NCBI GenBank assembly: GCA_016202545.1
Contig: JACQON010000028.1
Location: forward strand, 1-64,000
Origin: Chloroflexota bacterium
GTDB taxonomy: Bacteria; Chloroflexota; Dehalococcoidia; Dehalococcoidales; JACQON01
Length of the DNA: 64,000 nt
Direction: 5' to 3'
Both the position numbers and the translations under genes were made by a program. Numbering within the stretch: the stretch's first letter is position 1; each line of letters starts with the position of its first letter. Positions 30,879 through 39,001 of the stretch are shown here, one piece after another. A model generated the notes under the pieces. The model made no database searches. It had not been told where the DNA came from and saw only the letters and a program-made list of their open reading frames with translations.

Positions 30879-32018
30879 GTGTATCCTCATGAGTTGCCGG
30901 TAAGCCATGCGAGTATACTTGCGGTGGATGACAAAATAGACTTCCAGCCCGGCTGCAAGGCTACCGCCATGGGCATCATGCCTCATGCCGATGTGGGCAA
31001 AGCCCTGGAGCTGGCCTTGAGCCTGGATGTGCCCTTCTGGCCGCAGCTACCCAACGTCAGCTTCTATGAGGACATGTACGTTCAGACCTCGGAAAACTTC
31101 CCCGGCATAGTGGTTGACATGGAGGAGAAGAAGCTCACGTTCAGCGCCGCCAGGTTTGCCCGGGAGGTGGAGGACTATTCCCGGCGCATGGCCGAGCCGG
31201 AGACGTTTATGCTGAGTGAAAGCTATTCCGCGGTATACCGCAGCTTCCTGGCCCGGGACCTTGGGCGCTATCCCGCCATCCGCGGTCAGGTAACCGGCCC
31301 GGTCAGCTTTGGCTTCAGGGTGACCGATGAGGAACTGCGGCCCATCATATATAACGACGAGGTCAGGACGCTGCTCTTTGATTTCATTCAACGGAAGGTC
31401 AACACCCAGTACCGGCAGCTCAAGCAGAGTAACCGGAATGCCTTTGTCTGGCTGGACGAGCCGGGCCTGGGCTGGGTGTTCAGCGGTCTTTCCGGCTATA
31501 GCGACGTCCAGTGCCGCGAGGACTATCAAAATTTGCTGGCCGGGCTGGAAGGCCCCAGGGCGCTCCATCTCTGCGCCAATGTCAACCTGCCGTACCTCCT
31601 GGGGCTGGGTGTGCAGCTTGTATCCTTTGATGCCTACCAGATGGGGCTCATGCCCAGGGGATATGCCAGCGCCGTGGCCGGCTTTATCAGGGACGGGGGC
31701 ATCATTGCCTGGGGGATTGTGCCTACTGACCCGGAGGGCCTGGCTAAGGAAACGCCGGAATCGCTGGCCAGGCTGCTCGTTGACTACTGGAGAGTGGTGT
31801 TTGAAAGCACCGGCCTGCCGGTGCTGACCATTGCCGGGCGGTCCCTGGTGGCGCCGGCCAGGTGCTGCCTCAAGAATGTGGGCAGGGTTGGCGCCAGCGG
31901 TGAGACGGCAAGCGCCGAAATCTGCCCTGCACTTACCACTGAGGAGGAGATGGTAGAGAGGGCGTTTGCCTGTTTGAAGGGGCTGTCTGAAATCCTCAAA
32001 GACGAGTTTCGCCTGTAG
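30879..32018 (+). CDS. MetE-like methionine synthase, core type (folate-independent candidate)
   Basis: A 379-residue protein resembling only the C-terminal catalytic half of cobalamin-independent methionine synthase/UROD-like methyltransferase barrel. Zinc ligands expected for MetE are visible: His and Cys in ALHLCANVN near 230, an acid in VSFDAYQ (Asp where MetE has Glu), and Cys in APARCCLKNVG near 330. RGQVTGPVSFGF near 140 and WLDEPGLG near 190 are further barrel blocks. Full-length MetE is about 750 residues and needs its N-terminal half for the folate donor. Short 'core' forms are reported to take the methyl group from a corrinoid protein instead. The start is GTG at 30879. Serine and MTHFR genes on either side fit a methyl-supply role. 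Confidence 0.75.
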   Translation: MYPHELPVSHASILAVDDKIDFQPGCKATAMGIMPHADVGKALELALSLDVPFWPQLPNVSFYEDMYVQTSENFPGIVVDMEEKKLTFSAARFAREVEDYSRRMAEPETFMLSESYSAVYRSFLARDLGRYPAIRGQVTGPVSFGFRVTDEELRPIIYNDEVRTLLFDFIQRKVNTQYRQLKQSNRNAFVWLDEPGLGWVFSGLSGYSDVQCREDYQNLLAGLEGPRALHLCANVNLPYLLGLGVQLVSFDAYQMGLMPRGYASAVAGFIRDGGIIAWGIVPTDPEGLAKETPESLARLLVDYWRVVFESTGLPVLTIAGRSLVAPARCCLKNVGRVGASGETASAEICPALTTEEEMVERAFACLKGLSEILKDEFRL

Positions 32019-32050
32019 GGGCGCTGTCAGAGTGGGGCGCCAGGAGACCA

Positions 32051-32381
32051 CAGTATCGCATCAGGCAAATAGAGGCGCTATTGTGTCAAAATGGGTAAGA
32101 AGAATATGCTTGAAATCTTTGGCTTCGCTAAGACGGACGCCCATCTCCCTACCCTCTTCCCAGCGGGAAGAGGGAGTTAAGTAAAAGAGAGGGGCTTCGC
32201 CCCTCTCTAGAAGCTCTCCCTTTCTCCTGCTCAGGAGAAGGGGTTCACCCTGGTTCCACTGAGGTCACCACGAAGTGAAGGCTCACCCTGAAGGGGATAA
32301 AAGGGGATGAGGTCGTCCGTAAATATGAGTGTGTGCGCAAAGTTGGCCTTAAGGTCCATGCGTTAGCCTGATAGGACATTA
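32051..32381. mobile_element. MITE-like element, copy 3
   Basis: About 330 bp. The left end CAGTATCGCATCAGGCAAAT is related to the TAGTGTCACGTCAGG ends. The right end read inward is TAATGTCCTATCAGGCTAA. Two perfect hairpins are at 32152-32174 (CCCTCTTCCC-AGC-GGGAAGAGGG) and 32186-32208 (AGAGAGGGGC-TTC-GCCCCTCTCT), and a third at 32223-32240. The right side (GGGGATGAGGTCGTC) matches copies 1 and 5. The TAA at the right end is the stop codon of the minus-strand metF gene. Bases 32019-32050, between the MetE-like stop and the element, hold nothing recognisable. Confidence 0.75.
32186..32208. repeat. central hairpin of MITE-like copy 3
   Basis: AGAGAGGGGC-TTC-GCCCCTCTCT, perfect 10 bp stem, same as the central hairpin of copies 2 and 4. 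It lies between two convergent genes (MetE-like and metF) and could act as a two-way terminator. Confidence 0.7.
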
Positions 32382-33296
32382 CAGAGCCGGTCTGGGAAGC
32401 AGCCCGGCCTTATCTATAAGCTCCGGGACGATATCCTCCCAGCCCACTGCCATGATGTGGATGCCGTGAACTCCGGGCATCTCTTTTAGCTGCTCAACGG
32501 TCTCAAGAGCTATCCTGAAACCTTCTTCCTTGGCGCTCTTGGCCTGCTCCATCCTGGTGACTATTTCAGCCGGCACGCTGACCCCGGAGACGTTGTCCCG
32601 CATGTAGCGGGCCATGCCTGCTGACTTTATGGGTATTATCCCTGCCAGGATGTGCACCTGCCGGTCAAGGCCGCGGTCGCGGACCATCTCCATCCATCTG
32701 GCGAACTTGGGTACATCGAATACTGCCTGGGTCTGGATGAAGTCAGCCCCGGCCTTGACCTTCTTGGCCAGCCTCACCACGCGGAACTCGAAGGGGTCAG
32801 CATAGGGGTTGGCGGCAGCCCCGATGAACATGGGTACTTCCCCTGAAATATCGTCGCCGCTGAGGAACTTTTTTTCATCGCGCATCCGTTTCAGGGTCTG
32901 GATAAGCTGGATGGAGTCAATATCAAAGACGCCCCTGGCCTGGGGGTGGTTGCCGAACTTCTGGTGGTCTCCGGAGAGGCACAGGAAGTTGCCAATTCCC
33001 AGGGCGATGGCCCCCAGCACATCGCTTTGAATGGCAATGCGGTTCCTGTCACGGACTACTATCTGCATGACCGGGTCAATGCCCTGCTGTTTAAGAAGGA
33101 CGCAGCCGGCGATGCTGGACATGCGAACAATGGCGGTCTGATTGTCGGTGACATTGACGGCATCGCAGCAACGATGAAGCGTTTCGCCTTTCTTCTGTAC
33201 CGCGGCGGGGCTTGTCCCTTTGGGCGGGCCTGCCTCAGCGGTGACGGCGAATCCGCCGCTGGTGAGGACTTTCTCCAGGTTTGTCCCTGCCTTCAT
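32379..33296 (-). CDS. metF: methylenetetrahydrofolate reductase, catalytic subunit
   Basis: A 305-residue FAD-dependent TIM-barrel enzyme reducing 5,10-methylene-THF to 5-methyl-THF. Family blocks: FAVTAEAGPPKGTSP (N-terminal strand with the catalytic Glu), DAVNVTDNQTAIVRMSS near 45, LCLSGDHQKFG near 105, IGAAANPYADP near 155, FIQTQAVFDVPKF near 185 and ILAGIIPIKSAGMARYM near 215. Length is that of the bacterial form without a regulatory domain. It overlaps metV by 4 bases. Its stop TAA is the end of MITE-like copy 3. With MetV it forms the reductase of the Wood-Ljungdahl methyl branch. Confidence 0.95.
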   Translation of the reverse strand: MKAGTNLEKVLTSGGFAVTAEAGPPKGTSPAAVQKKGETLHRCCDAVNVTDNQTAIVRMSSIAGCVLLKQQGIDPVMQIVVRDRNRIAIQSDVLGAIALGIGNFLCLSGDHQKFGNHPQARGVFDIDSIQLIQTLKRMRDEKKFLSGDDISGEVPMFIGAAANPYADPFEFRVVRLAKKVKAGADFIQTQAVFDVPKFARWMEMVRDRGLDRQVHILAGIIPIKSAGMARYMRDNVSGVSVPAEIVTRMEQAKSAKEEGFRIALETVEQLKEMPGVHGIHIMAVGWEDIVPELIDKAGLLPRPAL

Positions 33297-33982
33297 CGTG
33301 TTGCCTCCAGTTTGCCGTAAGCGGGGCAGACTTCCTCCAGGCCGAGCCTTCGCGGCCCTCCGGAGTTGCTTACGCTCCAGTCGTGCACCGGGCTTATCTC
33401 CTCCAGCCTGTCCAGCCGGCCGGCGGCCTGGAGACGGTCAACGATGTCCTGCCAGACGCAGGGGATATTCGGGGATACTTCGCATTTGCCGCCTACCGAC
33501 CCGCCACACGGCCCGTTCAGCAGGGTCTTGGCGCACCTTACCAGCGGACACAGCCCGGCGGCCCTTCCCAGAACGCAACTGGCGCATTGCATGCAGACCT
33601 CGATGAAATGCCCCGGTTCGTCTTCAAGCCCGACGAACAAGGTATCCAGCGCCGGATACGGCAGCCTATCGCTGTAAAGGCTGATAGTCTGCACCCCGAA
33701 GGCGCAGACCATGGCCAGAATGCCGTCCGCAGCCTGTACCGCCGGTGCGTTTTCCTCCAGGGCGTATTTGGTAAGTTCATCGCAGGTGGTGGGGACGACC
33801 ATCCAGCCGGTCACCGTCTTGCCGGCGGCTTCAAGTTTGGCCTTCATCTCCACTACCTCGGCCTTGCCGCCGGTGTGGCACATGGTGGCACAGGTGCCAC
33901 AGCCGACGAGGTACACCTTATCCACCCCGTTAAGCATTTCCTTGATTTCTTCCCACGGCTTTTGTCTGGTCAATGTTTTCAT
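33293..33982 (-). CDS. metV: MetV: methylenetetrahydrofolate reductase zinc/iron-sulfur subunit
   Basis: A 229-residue protein of the 'MTHFR C-terminal' (MetV) family, which pairs with MetF in acetogens and related anaerobes and passes electrons to it. Cysteine clusters are visible: VGCGTCATMC near 27-35, TTCDEL near 67, EVCMQCASCVLGRAAGLCPLVRC near 128-150 and GPCGG then GGKCEV near 155-165. These would hold zinc and iron-sulfur centres. The ATG has GGAG upstream. The gene starts only 17 bases after the end of MITE-like copy 4, on the other side of which the diaphorase genes end, all in one direction. Confidence 0.92.
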   Translation of the reverse strand: MKTLTRQKPWEEIKEMLNGVDKVYLVGCGTCATMCHTGGKAEVVEMKAKLEAAGKTVTGWMVVPTTCDELTKYALEENAPAVQAADGILAMVCAFGVQTISLYSDRLPYPALDTLFVGLEDEPGHFIEVCMQCASCVLGRAAGLCPLVRCAKTLLNGPCGGSVGGKCEVSPNIPCVWQDIVDRLQAAGRLDRLEEISPVHDWSVSNSGGPRRLGLEEVCPAYGKLEATR

Positions 33983-33998
33983 GGCGATAGCTCCATCC

Positions 33999-34289
33999 TA
34001 GTTTACTGTTGGGTTAATTACCGAACCCAATTTTTGTTTCAGCGCGCATTTTCGATTACTGACGACCTCATCCCCTTTTATCCCCTTCTCCTGATTAGGA
34101 GAAGGGGAAGAGATTCTAGAGAGGGGGCTGCGCCCCCTCTCTTTCACTTTAACTCCCCCTTCCCGCTGGGAAGGGGGATACAGGGGGATGGGCGTCCATA
34201 CCTGCCGTGCCGAATATTTCAGACATTGTTTCCCACGTCCATTTTCGGAACGGCGTCAATAGTATCCCTATTCACCCTGCGTTACACTA
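33999..34289. mobile_element. MITE-like element, copy 4
   Basis: 291 bp. The left end is TAGTTTACTGTTGGGTTAAT and the right end, read inward, TAGTGTAACGCAGGGTGAAT. These are imperfect terminal inverted repeats with TA at both edges. Three perfect hairpins: 34082-34107, 34118-34142 and 34155-34177. The right-end TAG is the stop codon of the NuoF-like gene on the minus strand. The element is inserted between the NuoF-like gene and metV. On the minus strand none of the hairpins is followed by a T-run, so read-through into metV-metF is possible. Confidence 0.85.
34118..34142. repeat. central hairpin of MITE-like copy 4
   Basis: AGAGAGGGGGC-TGC-GCCCCCTCTCT, perfect 11 bp stem. In the plus direction it is followed by TTCACTTT, in the minus direction by AGAATCTC. 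Confidence 0.8.
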
Positions 34290-35486
34290 GTTCTTGCGAA
34301 TCCGGGCCTCGTAGTCACTCCTGAAGCGCTGCAGGCTATCGACTACGGGAATGGGCGCTGCCTGCCCCAGGCCGCACAGCGAAGAGAGCATCATGGCGGA
34401 AGATAGCTCCTCCAGAGACCTGATGTCTCTCTCCTCTCCCTGGCCATGAGCAAATTTATCCAGGATGCCGACCATGACCCGGGTGCCCTGTCGGCATGGC
34501 GTGCACTTCCCGCAGCTTTCTTCGGCCAGAAACTCCATCGTCCGGCGGACGATGTCTACTATGTCCCGGCTTTGGTCAAAGACGATGATGCTGCCGGCGC
34601 CCAGGATATGCTCAAAATCCATGGGTGTGTCTATCATCTCATAGGGCACGATTCTTCCGGTAGCGCCGCCGATTTGAATGAACCGTCCCGCCTTGGCCCG
34701 GGCCAGTCCCTCGACCAGCTCCCGGAGCGGGCTGCCCATGACCAGCTCATAGACCGCTGGCCTCTGCACGTCTCCGCTGACCGAGAACACCTTGGTGCCT
34801 TTGCTCCGCTCGGTGCCCATCTGGCTGAACCAGTTGCACCCGTTCAGTATAATCTGGGGTATGTTCATCAGGGTTTCCACGTTGTTGATGACGGTCGGCC
34901 TCTGCCACAGGCCGCGGGACGGGGGAAAGGGAGGCTTATAGCGGGCTTCTCCCCTTTTGCCCTCGATGGAGTCCATCAGCGCCGACTCTTCGCCGCAGAT
35001 ATAGGCGCCGGCCCCCTGGCGAATTTCAATGTCAAATTGCTCCAGTAATCCCCTGTCTCTGGCCTGGTTGATAGCGCCTGTCAGCAGGTCAAGCAGGTAA
35101 TGGTATTCAGCGCGCAGATAAATATATCCCTTCCTGGCGCCGATGGCATAGCCGGCAATGGCCAGGCCTTCGATGAGGGTGAAGGGGTCATTTTCCAGGA
35201 TATACCTGTCCTTGAAGGTGCCTACCTCGCCCTCGTCGGCATTGCAGACAACGTATTTCTCATCGCCCGGCGCTTTGCTGGTCAGCTCCCACTTCAGCCC
35301 GCAGGGAAAGCCGGCCCCTCCTCTTCCCCGCAGCCCTGACGCCTTGATTTCCGCTATCAGTTGCTCGGGGCTTAGCTCGGTCCGGGCCTTCTGCCAGGCC
35401 TTGAAGCCGTCCTTCTCCAGGTACGTGCTTATGTCCTTGGGGTCAAGGACTCCGCAGTTTCGCAATACTATCCGTTTTTCCGGCAC
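34287..35486 (-). CDS. NuoF/HoxF-type NADH-binding diaphorase subunit
   Basis: A 399-residue 51-kDa-type subunit that takes hydride from NADH to FMN and passes electrons to a [4Fe-4S] cluster. The NADH loop GLRGRGGAGFPCGLKW is near 50-65, the FMN site GAGAYICGEESALMDSIEG near 155-173, and the cluster CGKCTPCRQGT near 325 with the last Cys in SSLCGLGQ. It lacks the N-terminal thioredoxin-like and C-terminal ferredoxin extensions of electron-bifurcating HydB/HylB, so it looks like a simple HoxF/NuoF. Third gene of a minus-strand set (U-E-F). Its stop TAG is the end of MITE-like copy 4. The partner may be MetVF just downstream. Confidence 0.93.
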   Translation of the reverse strand: MPEKRIVLRNCGVLDPKDISTYLEKDGFKAWQKARTELSPEQLIAEIKASGLRGRGGAGFPCGLKWELTSKAPGDEKYVVCNADEGEVGTFKDRYILENDPFTLIEGLAIAGYAIGARKGYIYLRAEYHYLLDLLTGAINQARDRGLLEQFDIEIRQGAGAYICGEESALMDSIEGKRGEARYKPPFPPSRGLWQRPTVINNVETLMNIPQIILNGCNWFSQMGTERSKGTKVFSVSGDVQRPAVYELVMGSPLRELVEGLARAKAGRFIQIGGATGRIVPYEMIDTPMDFEHILGAGSIIVFDQSRDIVDIVRRTMEFLAEESCGKCTPCRQGTRVMVGILDKFAHGQGEERDIRSLEELSSAMMLSSLCGLGQAAPIPVVDSLQRFRSDYEARIRKN

Positions 35487-35522
35487 TCTAAAAGCCCTCC
35501 CTGGGATGGCAAAGACGGGACT

Positions 35523-35963
35523 TCATTTGTATCTCTCCAGAATCCGCGGTAGCTCCTCCGGCGTCAGGCCGCCGTAGACGTCATGGTTGACCATCATTGC
35601 CGGCGCTTGGTCGCAGGCGCCGATGCAGTTGGTCAGCTCGAAGGAGAACCTGCCATCGCTGGTGGTCTCGCCGGGTCCGACCCCGATTTCCCGTTTCACG
35701 CTCTCAATCAGCAGGTCTTTGAGATAGCAGGGCAGGCTTTTGCATACCCTTATCACATTTCTGCCCGATGGACCGGGGGACAGGAAGGAGTAGAAGGTGG
35801 CCAGTCCATAAACCTCGCTTATGGACAGACCGAGGGAGGCGGCCAGCCTGGCCATGAACTCCTTGGGCAGGCAGCCGAGCTTGTCCTGCGCCTGCTCCAG
35901 CAGCACCAGCAGCTTCCCCCTCTTTTTAGCCTCGGCGGAAATGTCTCCGGCGGTACTGTTCAT
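35523..35963 (-). CDS. NuoE/HoxE-type [2Fe-2S] diaphorase subunit
   Basis: A 146-residue 24-kDa-type subunit with a thioredoxin-like fold binding one [2Fe-2S] cluster. Cysteines are in VCKSLPC near 87-93 and in NCIGACDQAP near 125-130, the usual CxxxxC plus CxxxC set. The N-terminal helical part (LLVLLEQAQDKLGCLP, VYGLATFYSFLSP) is typical. It lies 36 bases upstream of the NuoF-like gene and 10 bases after the HoxU-like gene, in a compact operon. Confidence 0.93.
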   Translation of the reverse strand: MNSTAGDISAEAKKRGKLLVLLEQAQDKLGCLPKEFMARLAASLGLSISEVYGLATFYSFLSPGPSGRNVIRVCKSLPCYLKDLLIESVKREIGVGPGETTSDGRFSFELTNCIGACDQAPAMMVNHDVYGGLTPEELPRILERYK

Positions 35964-35973
35964 CCGTTTCTCT

Positions 35974-36666
35974 TCACTGCTGTGCAGTCCCGGTTATGAC
36001 CAGTGGCCTTGCCGTTTTCGCCTGTCTCACCGGGCTGGGCTTACACAGCGCCCCCGTCGGGCAGAAGGGGATGCAGATACCGCAGTCCCGGCAGACCTCT
36101 TTATCCATCGGCTGGTCATCAAAATCAACTACCACCTTGGACTTGAAACCCCGGTAGGCTATGCCGTACACGTTCTTCTTGGCTATCTCGCTGCAGGCCT
36201 TCACGCATTTCCAGCACTGGATGCATTTGGACATATCACGGGTGATATAGGGGCTGACGTCCTCCATGGGGAAGTAATGCTTGGGCAACCGAAACCGGGG
36301 CAGGCCTACATCGAGGTCGGCGGCGATTTTACGCAGGTCGCACATGTTGGCTTTATCGCAGACTATACACACTTCGGGGTGGCTGGCCAGCAAAAGCTCC
36401 ATCGTCACCCTGCGGGCGTCCAGGACCCTGGGGGAATGGGTCTGGATAACCATGCCCGGCGCAATAGGAGTGTGGCACGACCCGACCAGAGTCCTTGAAC
36501 CTTCTACCTCAACCACGCAGATACGGCAAGCCCCGGTAAGTGTGAGCTCCGGGCTGTAACACAGGGTGGGAATATCAATGCCGTTTTCCCTGGCGACTTC
36601 GAGTATTGTCATGCCGTCGCGCGCGGTAACCGGGGAGCCATTTATGGTCGCTGAGAATTCCTTCAT
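35974..36666 (-). CDS. HoxU/NuoG N-terminal-type iron-sulfur subunit
   Basis: A 230-residue electron-transfer protein. Domains in order: a [2Fe-2S] ferredoxin with CYSPELTLTGACRICVVE and SC (about 34-60); a His-Cys3 [4Fe-4S] site in ASHPEVCIVCDKANMC (about 92-110); and two [4Fe-4S] motifs CIQCWKCVKAC and CRDCGICIPFCPTGALC (about 140-200). It matches HoxU or the first third of NuoG, without any molybdopterin or hydrogenase domain. The ATG at 36666 gives the family-like start (MKEFSATINGSPV); a TTG at 36690 is possible. No hydrogenase or formate dehydrogenase catalytic subunit is in the window, so the electron partner is open. Confidence 0.9.
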   Translation of the reverse strand: MKEFSATINGSPVTARDGMTILEVARENGIDIPTLCYSPELTLTGACRICVVEVEGSRTLVGSCHTPIAPGMVIQTHSPRVLDARRVTMELLLASHPEVCIVCDKANMCDLRKIAADLDVGLPRFRLPKHYFPMEDVSPYITRDMSKCIQCWKCVKACSEIAKKNVYGIAYRGFKSKVVVDFDDQPMDKEVCRDCGICIPFCPTGALCKPSPVRQAKTARPLVITGTAQQ

Positions 36667-36821
36667 AATGGTGCCAAAAACTTCGGGCAATTATATTATC
36701 GCAGAAATGCCGGCCTGGCGTCAAATATCAGGCGGCGGAAGGTGATAACAGCTCTATTCACTGATGCAGGTGTGTGCGGGACGGGGCAATAACTGGCCAG
36801 CCGGGGTCGCTGTCAAAGCGT

Positions 36822-37661
36822 CTATCCCTGTTTTCTGATGGCTACGAAGAGGATTCCCGGCCCGCAGTGCACTCCCAGCATGGGGCCTAGCCTGGCCAGT
36901 AAAATCCGCTCTCTGGGGAAGATGGAGCTTACTTGCTCGGCCAGGGCCTGGGCTTCATCGGGCGCGGTATTGTAGATAACGGCCAGGTCCTGGATGTTGG
37001 GGACGCTTTTGATGAAATCAGCCAAACGCTCTATTCCTTTGGAACGGCTTCGGACTTGGCCGGCGGGCATCACCTCTCCCTCTTTAAGCGTAAGTAGGGG
37101 CTTAACATTCAGCACTGAGCCCAGCAGCGCCTTCGCCTTGCCGATGCGCCCTCCCAGGGCCAGGTATTTCAGGGTGTCCAGAAGGCCAAGCAACTGAATA
37201 TCAGGGATAATCCGCCTCGCCTCTTTCACCACTTCAACCATCGTCCCTCCGGCACGGGCCAGCTTAGCCGCAGCTATAACTATGAATCCCAGCCCCATGG
37301 TCAATGTCAGCGAGTCCACTATCTCGATGGGAGTCTTTACTGCGGCAATCTCTTTGCCTTGGAGGGCAGAGTTGCAGGTGCCGCTCAGCTTGCTGGAAAT
37401 GTGAATAGAGACGATGCCATCTGCCTCCAGGGACAGCTTCTGGTAGACATCGGCGAAGTCTTTGGGTGTGGGCTGAGTTGTAGACGGGTGAACAGGGTCA
37501 TGTGTAAGCCTGCGGTAGAACTCATCTTCCTTTATATCCACCCTGTCACGGTAAACATCTTCCCCGAAGCGCACATAGAGAGGCACCACGCTGATGCCGA
37601 GCTCCTCAACCAAGGCAGGGGGCAGGTCAGCGCTGCTATCAGTGACTATCTTTATCATCAT
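36822..37661 (-). CDS. DegV family fatty-acid-binding protein
   Basis: A 279-residue DegV (FakB-like) protein. KIVTDSSADLPPALVEELGI at the N-terminus, HPSTTQPTPKDF near 78, VSIHISSKLSGTCNSA near 105 and LKYLALGGRIGKAKA near 165 are the family blocks. FakB proteins bind a fatty acid and present it to the kinase FakA for phosphorylation; FakA is not seen here. A promoter and a palindrome sit directly upstream, so it is probably separately regulated from ftsZ. The ATG at 37661 or the next codon could be the start; no clear ribosome binding site. Confidence 0.93.
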   Translation of the reverse strand: MMIKIVTDSSADLPPALVEELGISVVPLYVRFGEDVYRDRVDIKEDEFYRRLTHDPVHPSTTQPTPKDFADVYQKLSLEADGIVSIHISSKLSGTCNSALQGKEIAAVKTPIEIVDSLTLTMGLGFIVIAAAKLARAGGTMVEVVKEARRIIPDIQLLGLLDTLKYLALGGRIGKAKALLGSVLNVKPLLTLKEGEVMPAGQVRSRSKGIERLADFIKSVPNIQDLAVIYNTAPDEAQALAEQVSSIFPRERILLARLGPMLGVHCGPGILFVAIRKQG

Positions 37662-37664
37662 AGG

Positions 37665-37684
37665 CCATCACTCCAAAGTGATGG
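37665..37684. promoter_or_regulatory. operator or leader hairpin of degV
   Basis: CCATCACT-CCAA-AGTGATGG is a perfect 8 bp inverted repeat placed between the -10 box (37688-37693) and the start codon (37661). It covers the predicted transcription start. Confidence 0.55.
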
Positions 37685-37687
37685 TTT

Positions 37688-37716
37688 ATTATAGACCAGG
37701 CAGAGACATAAGACAA
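37688..37716 (-). promoter_or_regulatory. promoter of degV
   Basis: On the minus strand TTGTCT (37711-37716), 17 bases, perfect TATAAT (37688-37693). Confidence 0.65.
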
Positions 37717-37822
37717 GAAGGCTACAGGGAGACCGCCCAGCAACTCATTCCCGTTGCCAAACAATCTCCTCCAGGACGCCGAACGTCCTGTAGCCCATCG
37801 CCCTCGGCCCCTGAATTGAGTT

Positions 37823-38974
37823 TTAGGCCTTGATTTCTCGAGCTCCATGCTGCCCGGGTGTTTGCACGGGCGGCTGCACAGTCCTGGCAGGTGGGGGCAT
37901 CTGGCGCCTGTGAGCAAACATGGGGCGGCGCAGGAAAGAAGGTACGTCCAGTTGCTCCTCTTCGTTCCTCAGGTTCTTGAGCAGCTTCGAAAGCTCGTCT
38001 TCCGTAGCGCCGATGAGACCTGTCCTGGTGGTAAACCCGGTAGCTATCAGGGTTATCTTGACCTCCTTGTCCATAGCCGGGTCGTGGGCCACCCCGAAGA
38101 TGATGTTGGCATCGGGGTCTACCGCCTGCCTGATTACTTCAGAGGCCTTATTGACCTCGAACAGGCTTAGGCTGTTGCCGCCGACGACGTTGAACAACAC
38201 GCCCTTTGACCCGGTGACGGAGACGTCCAGGAGCGGGCTGGCCAGGGCTGCTTTGGCTGCCTCCACTGCCCGGTCCTGTCCTGAGCCGGTGCCTATGGAC
38301 ATCCAGGCGGGGCCGGCGTCCTTCATCACTGCTTTGACATCGGCAAAGTCTAGGTTGATGACGCCGGGGACGGTGATGACTTCGGAAATGGCCTGTACGC
38401 CATGCCTGAGCACATCATCTGCCATCTGGAAGGCAGCGTCCACGGGCATCTTCTGGTCGCAGAGGTCAAGCAGGCGGTCATTGGGGATGATGATAAGGGT
38501 ATCGACCTTGCCCATGAGGCGGGTAATGCCATCTTCTGCCACCTGTCGGCGGCGTGTACCTTCAAAAGAGAAAGGCTTGGTGACCACGGCGATGGTGAGG
38601 GCGCCGGACTGCTTAGCTATCTCAGCAACCACCGGTGCCGACCCGGTGCCGGTGCCGCCGCCCATGCCGCAGGTGATGAACACCATGTCCGCACCGACCA
38701 CGAGTTCCTTTATTTCATCGCGGCTTTCTTCAGCCGACTTTTGGCCCTGGTTGTGGTCACCTCCGGCGCCCAGTCCTCTGGTCAGCTTTTCTCCAAGCTG
38801 GACGCGGACCGAGGCCTCGGTGATAGCCAGCGCCTGAGCGTCGGTGTTCATGGCGATGAATTCCACGCCATGGATGTCTTCCCTGACCATGCGAGTGATG
38901 GCGTTGCAGCCGCCACCGCCCAGGCCGACGACCTTTATCCTGGCCGGGTTGGGTACAAAACTTGTTTTTGCCAT
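37823..38974 (-). CDS. ftsZ: cell division protein FtsZ
   Basis: A 383-residue tubulin-like GTPase forming the division ring. KVVGLGGGGCNAITRM near the N-terminus, the tubulin signature GGGTGTGSAPVVAEIAK near 110 and NDRLLDL near 170 are all present; the T7-loop acid region reads VINLDFADVKAVM near 210. The C-terminal peptide LDVPSFLRRP near 342 for FtsA binding is followed by about 30 extra residues rich in Pro and Gln. It lies 27 bases downstream of ftsA, the last gene of the shortened division cluster. Confidence 0.97.
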   Translation of the reverse strand: MAKTSFVPNPARIKVVGLGGGGCNAITRMVREDIHGVEFIAMNTDAQALAITEASVRVQLGEKLTRGLGAGGDHNQGQKSAEESRDEIKELVVGADMVFITCGMGGGTGTGSAPVVAEIAKQSGALTIAVVTKPFSFEGTRRRQVAEDGITRLMGKVDTLIIIPNDRLLDLCDQKMPVDAAFQMADDVLRHGVQAISEVITVPGVINLDFADVKAVMKDAGPAWMSIGTGSGQDRAVEAAKAALASPLLDVSVTGSKGVLFNVVGGNSLSLFEVNKASEVIRQAVDPDANIIFGVAHDPAMDKEVKITLIATGFTTRTGLIGATEDELSKLLKNLRNEEEQLDVPSFLRRPMFAHRRQMPPPARTVQPPVQTPGQHGAREIKA

Positions 38975-39001
38975 TTTATTCTCCTTTCTTAAGATAACGT
39001 T

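Noticed and set aside
33281-34324. Plus-strand ORF of 347 codons across metV, the MITE-like element and the NuoF-like end
   Set aside because: It is antisense to metV, then crosses a repeat; composition and lack of motifs show it to be a chance frame.
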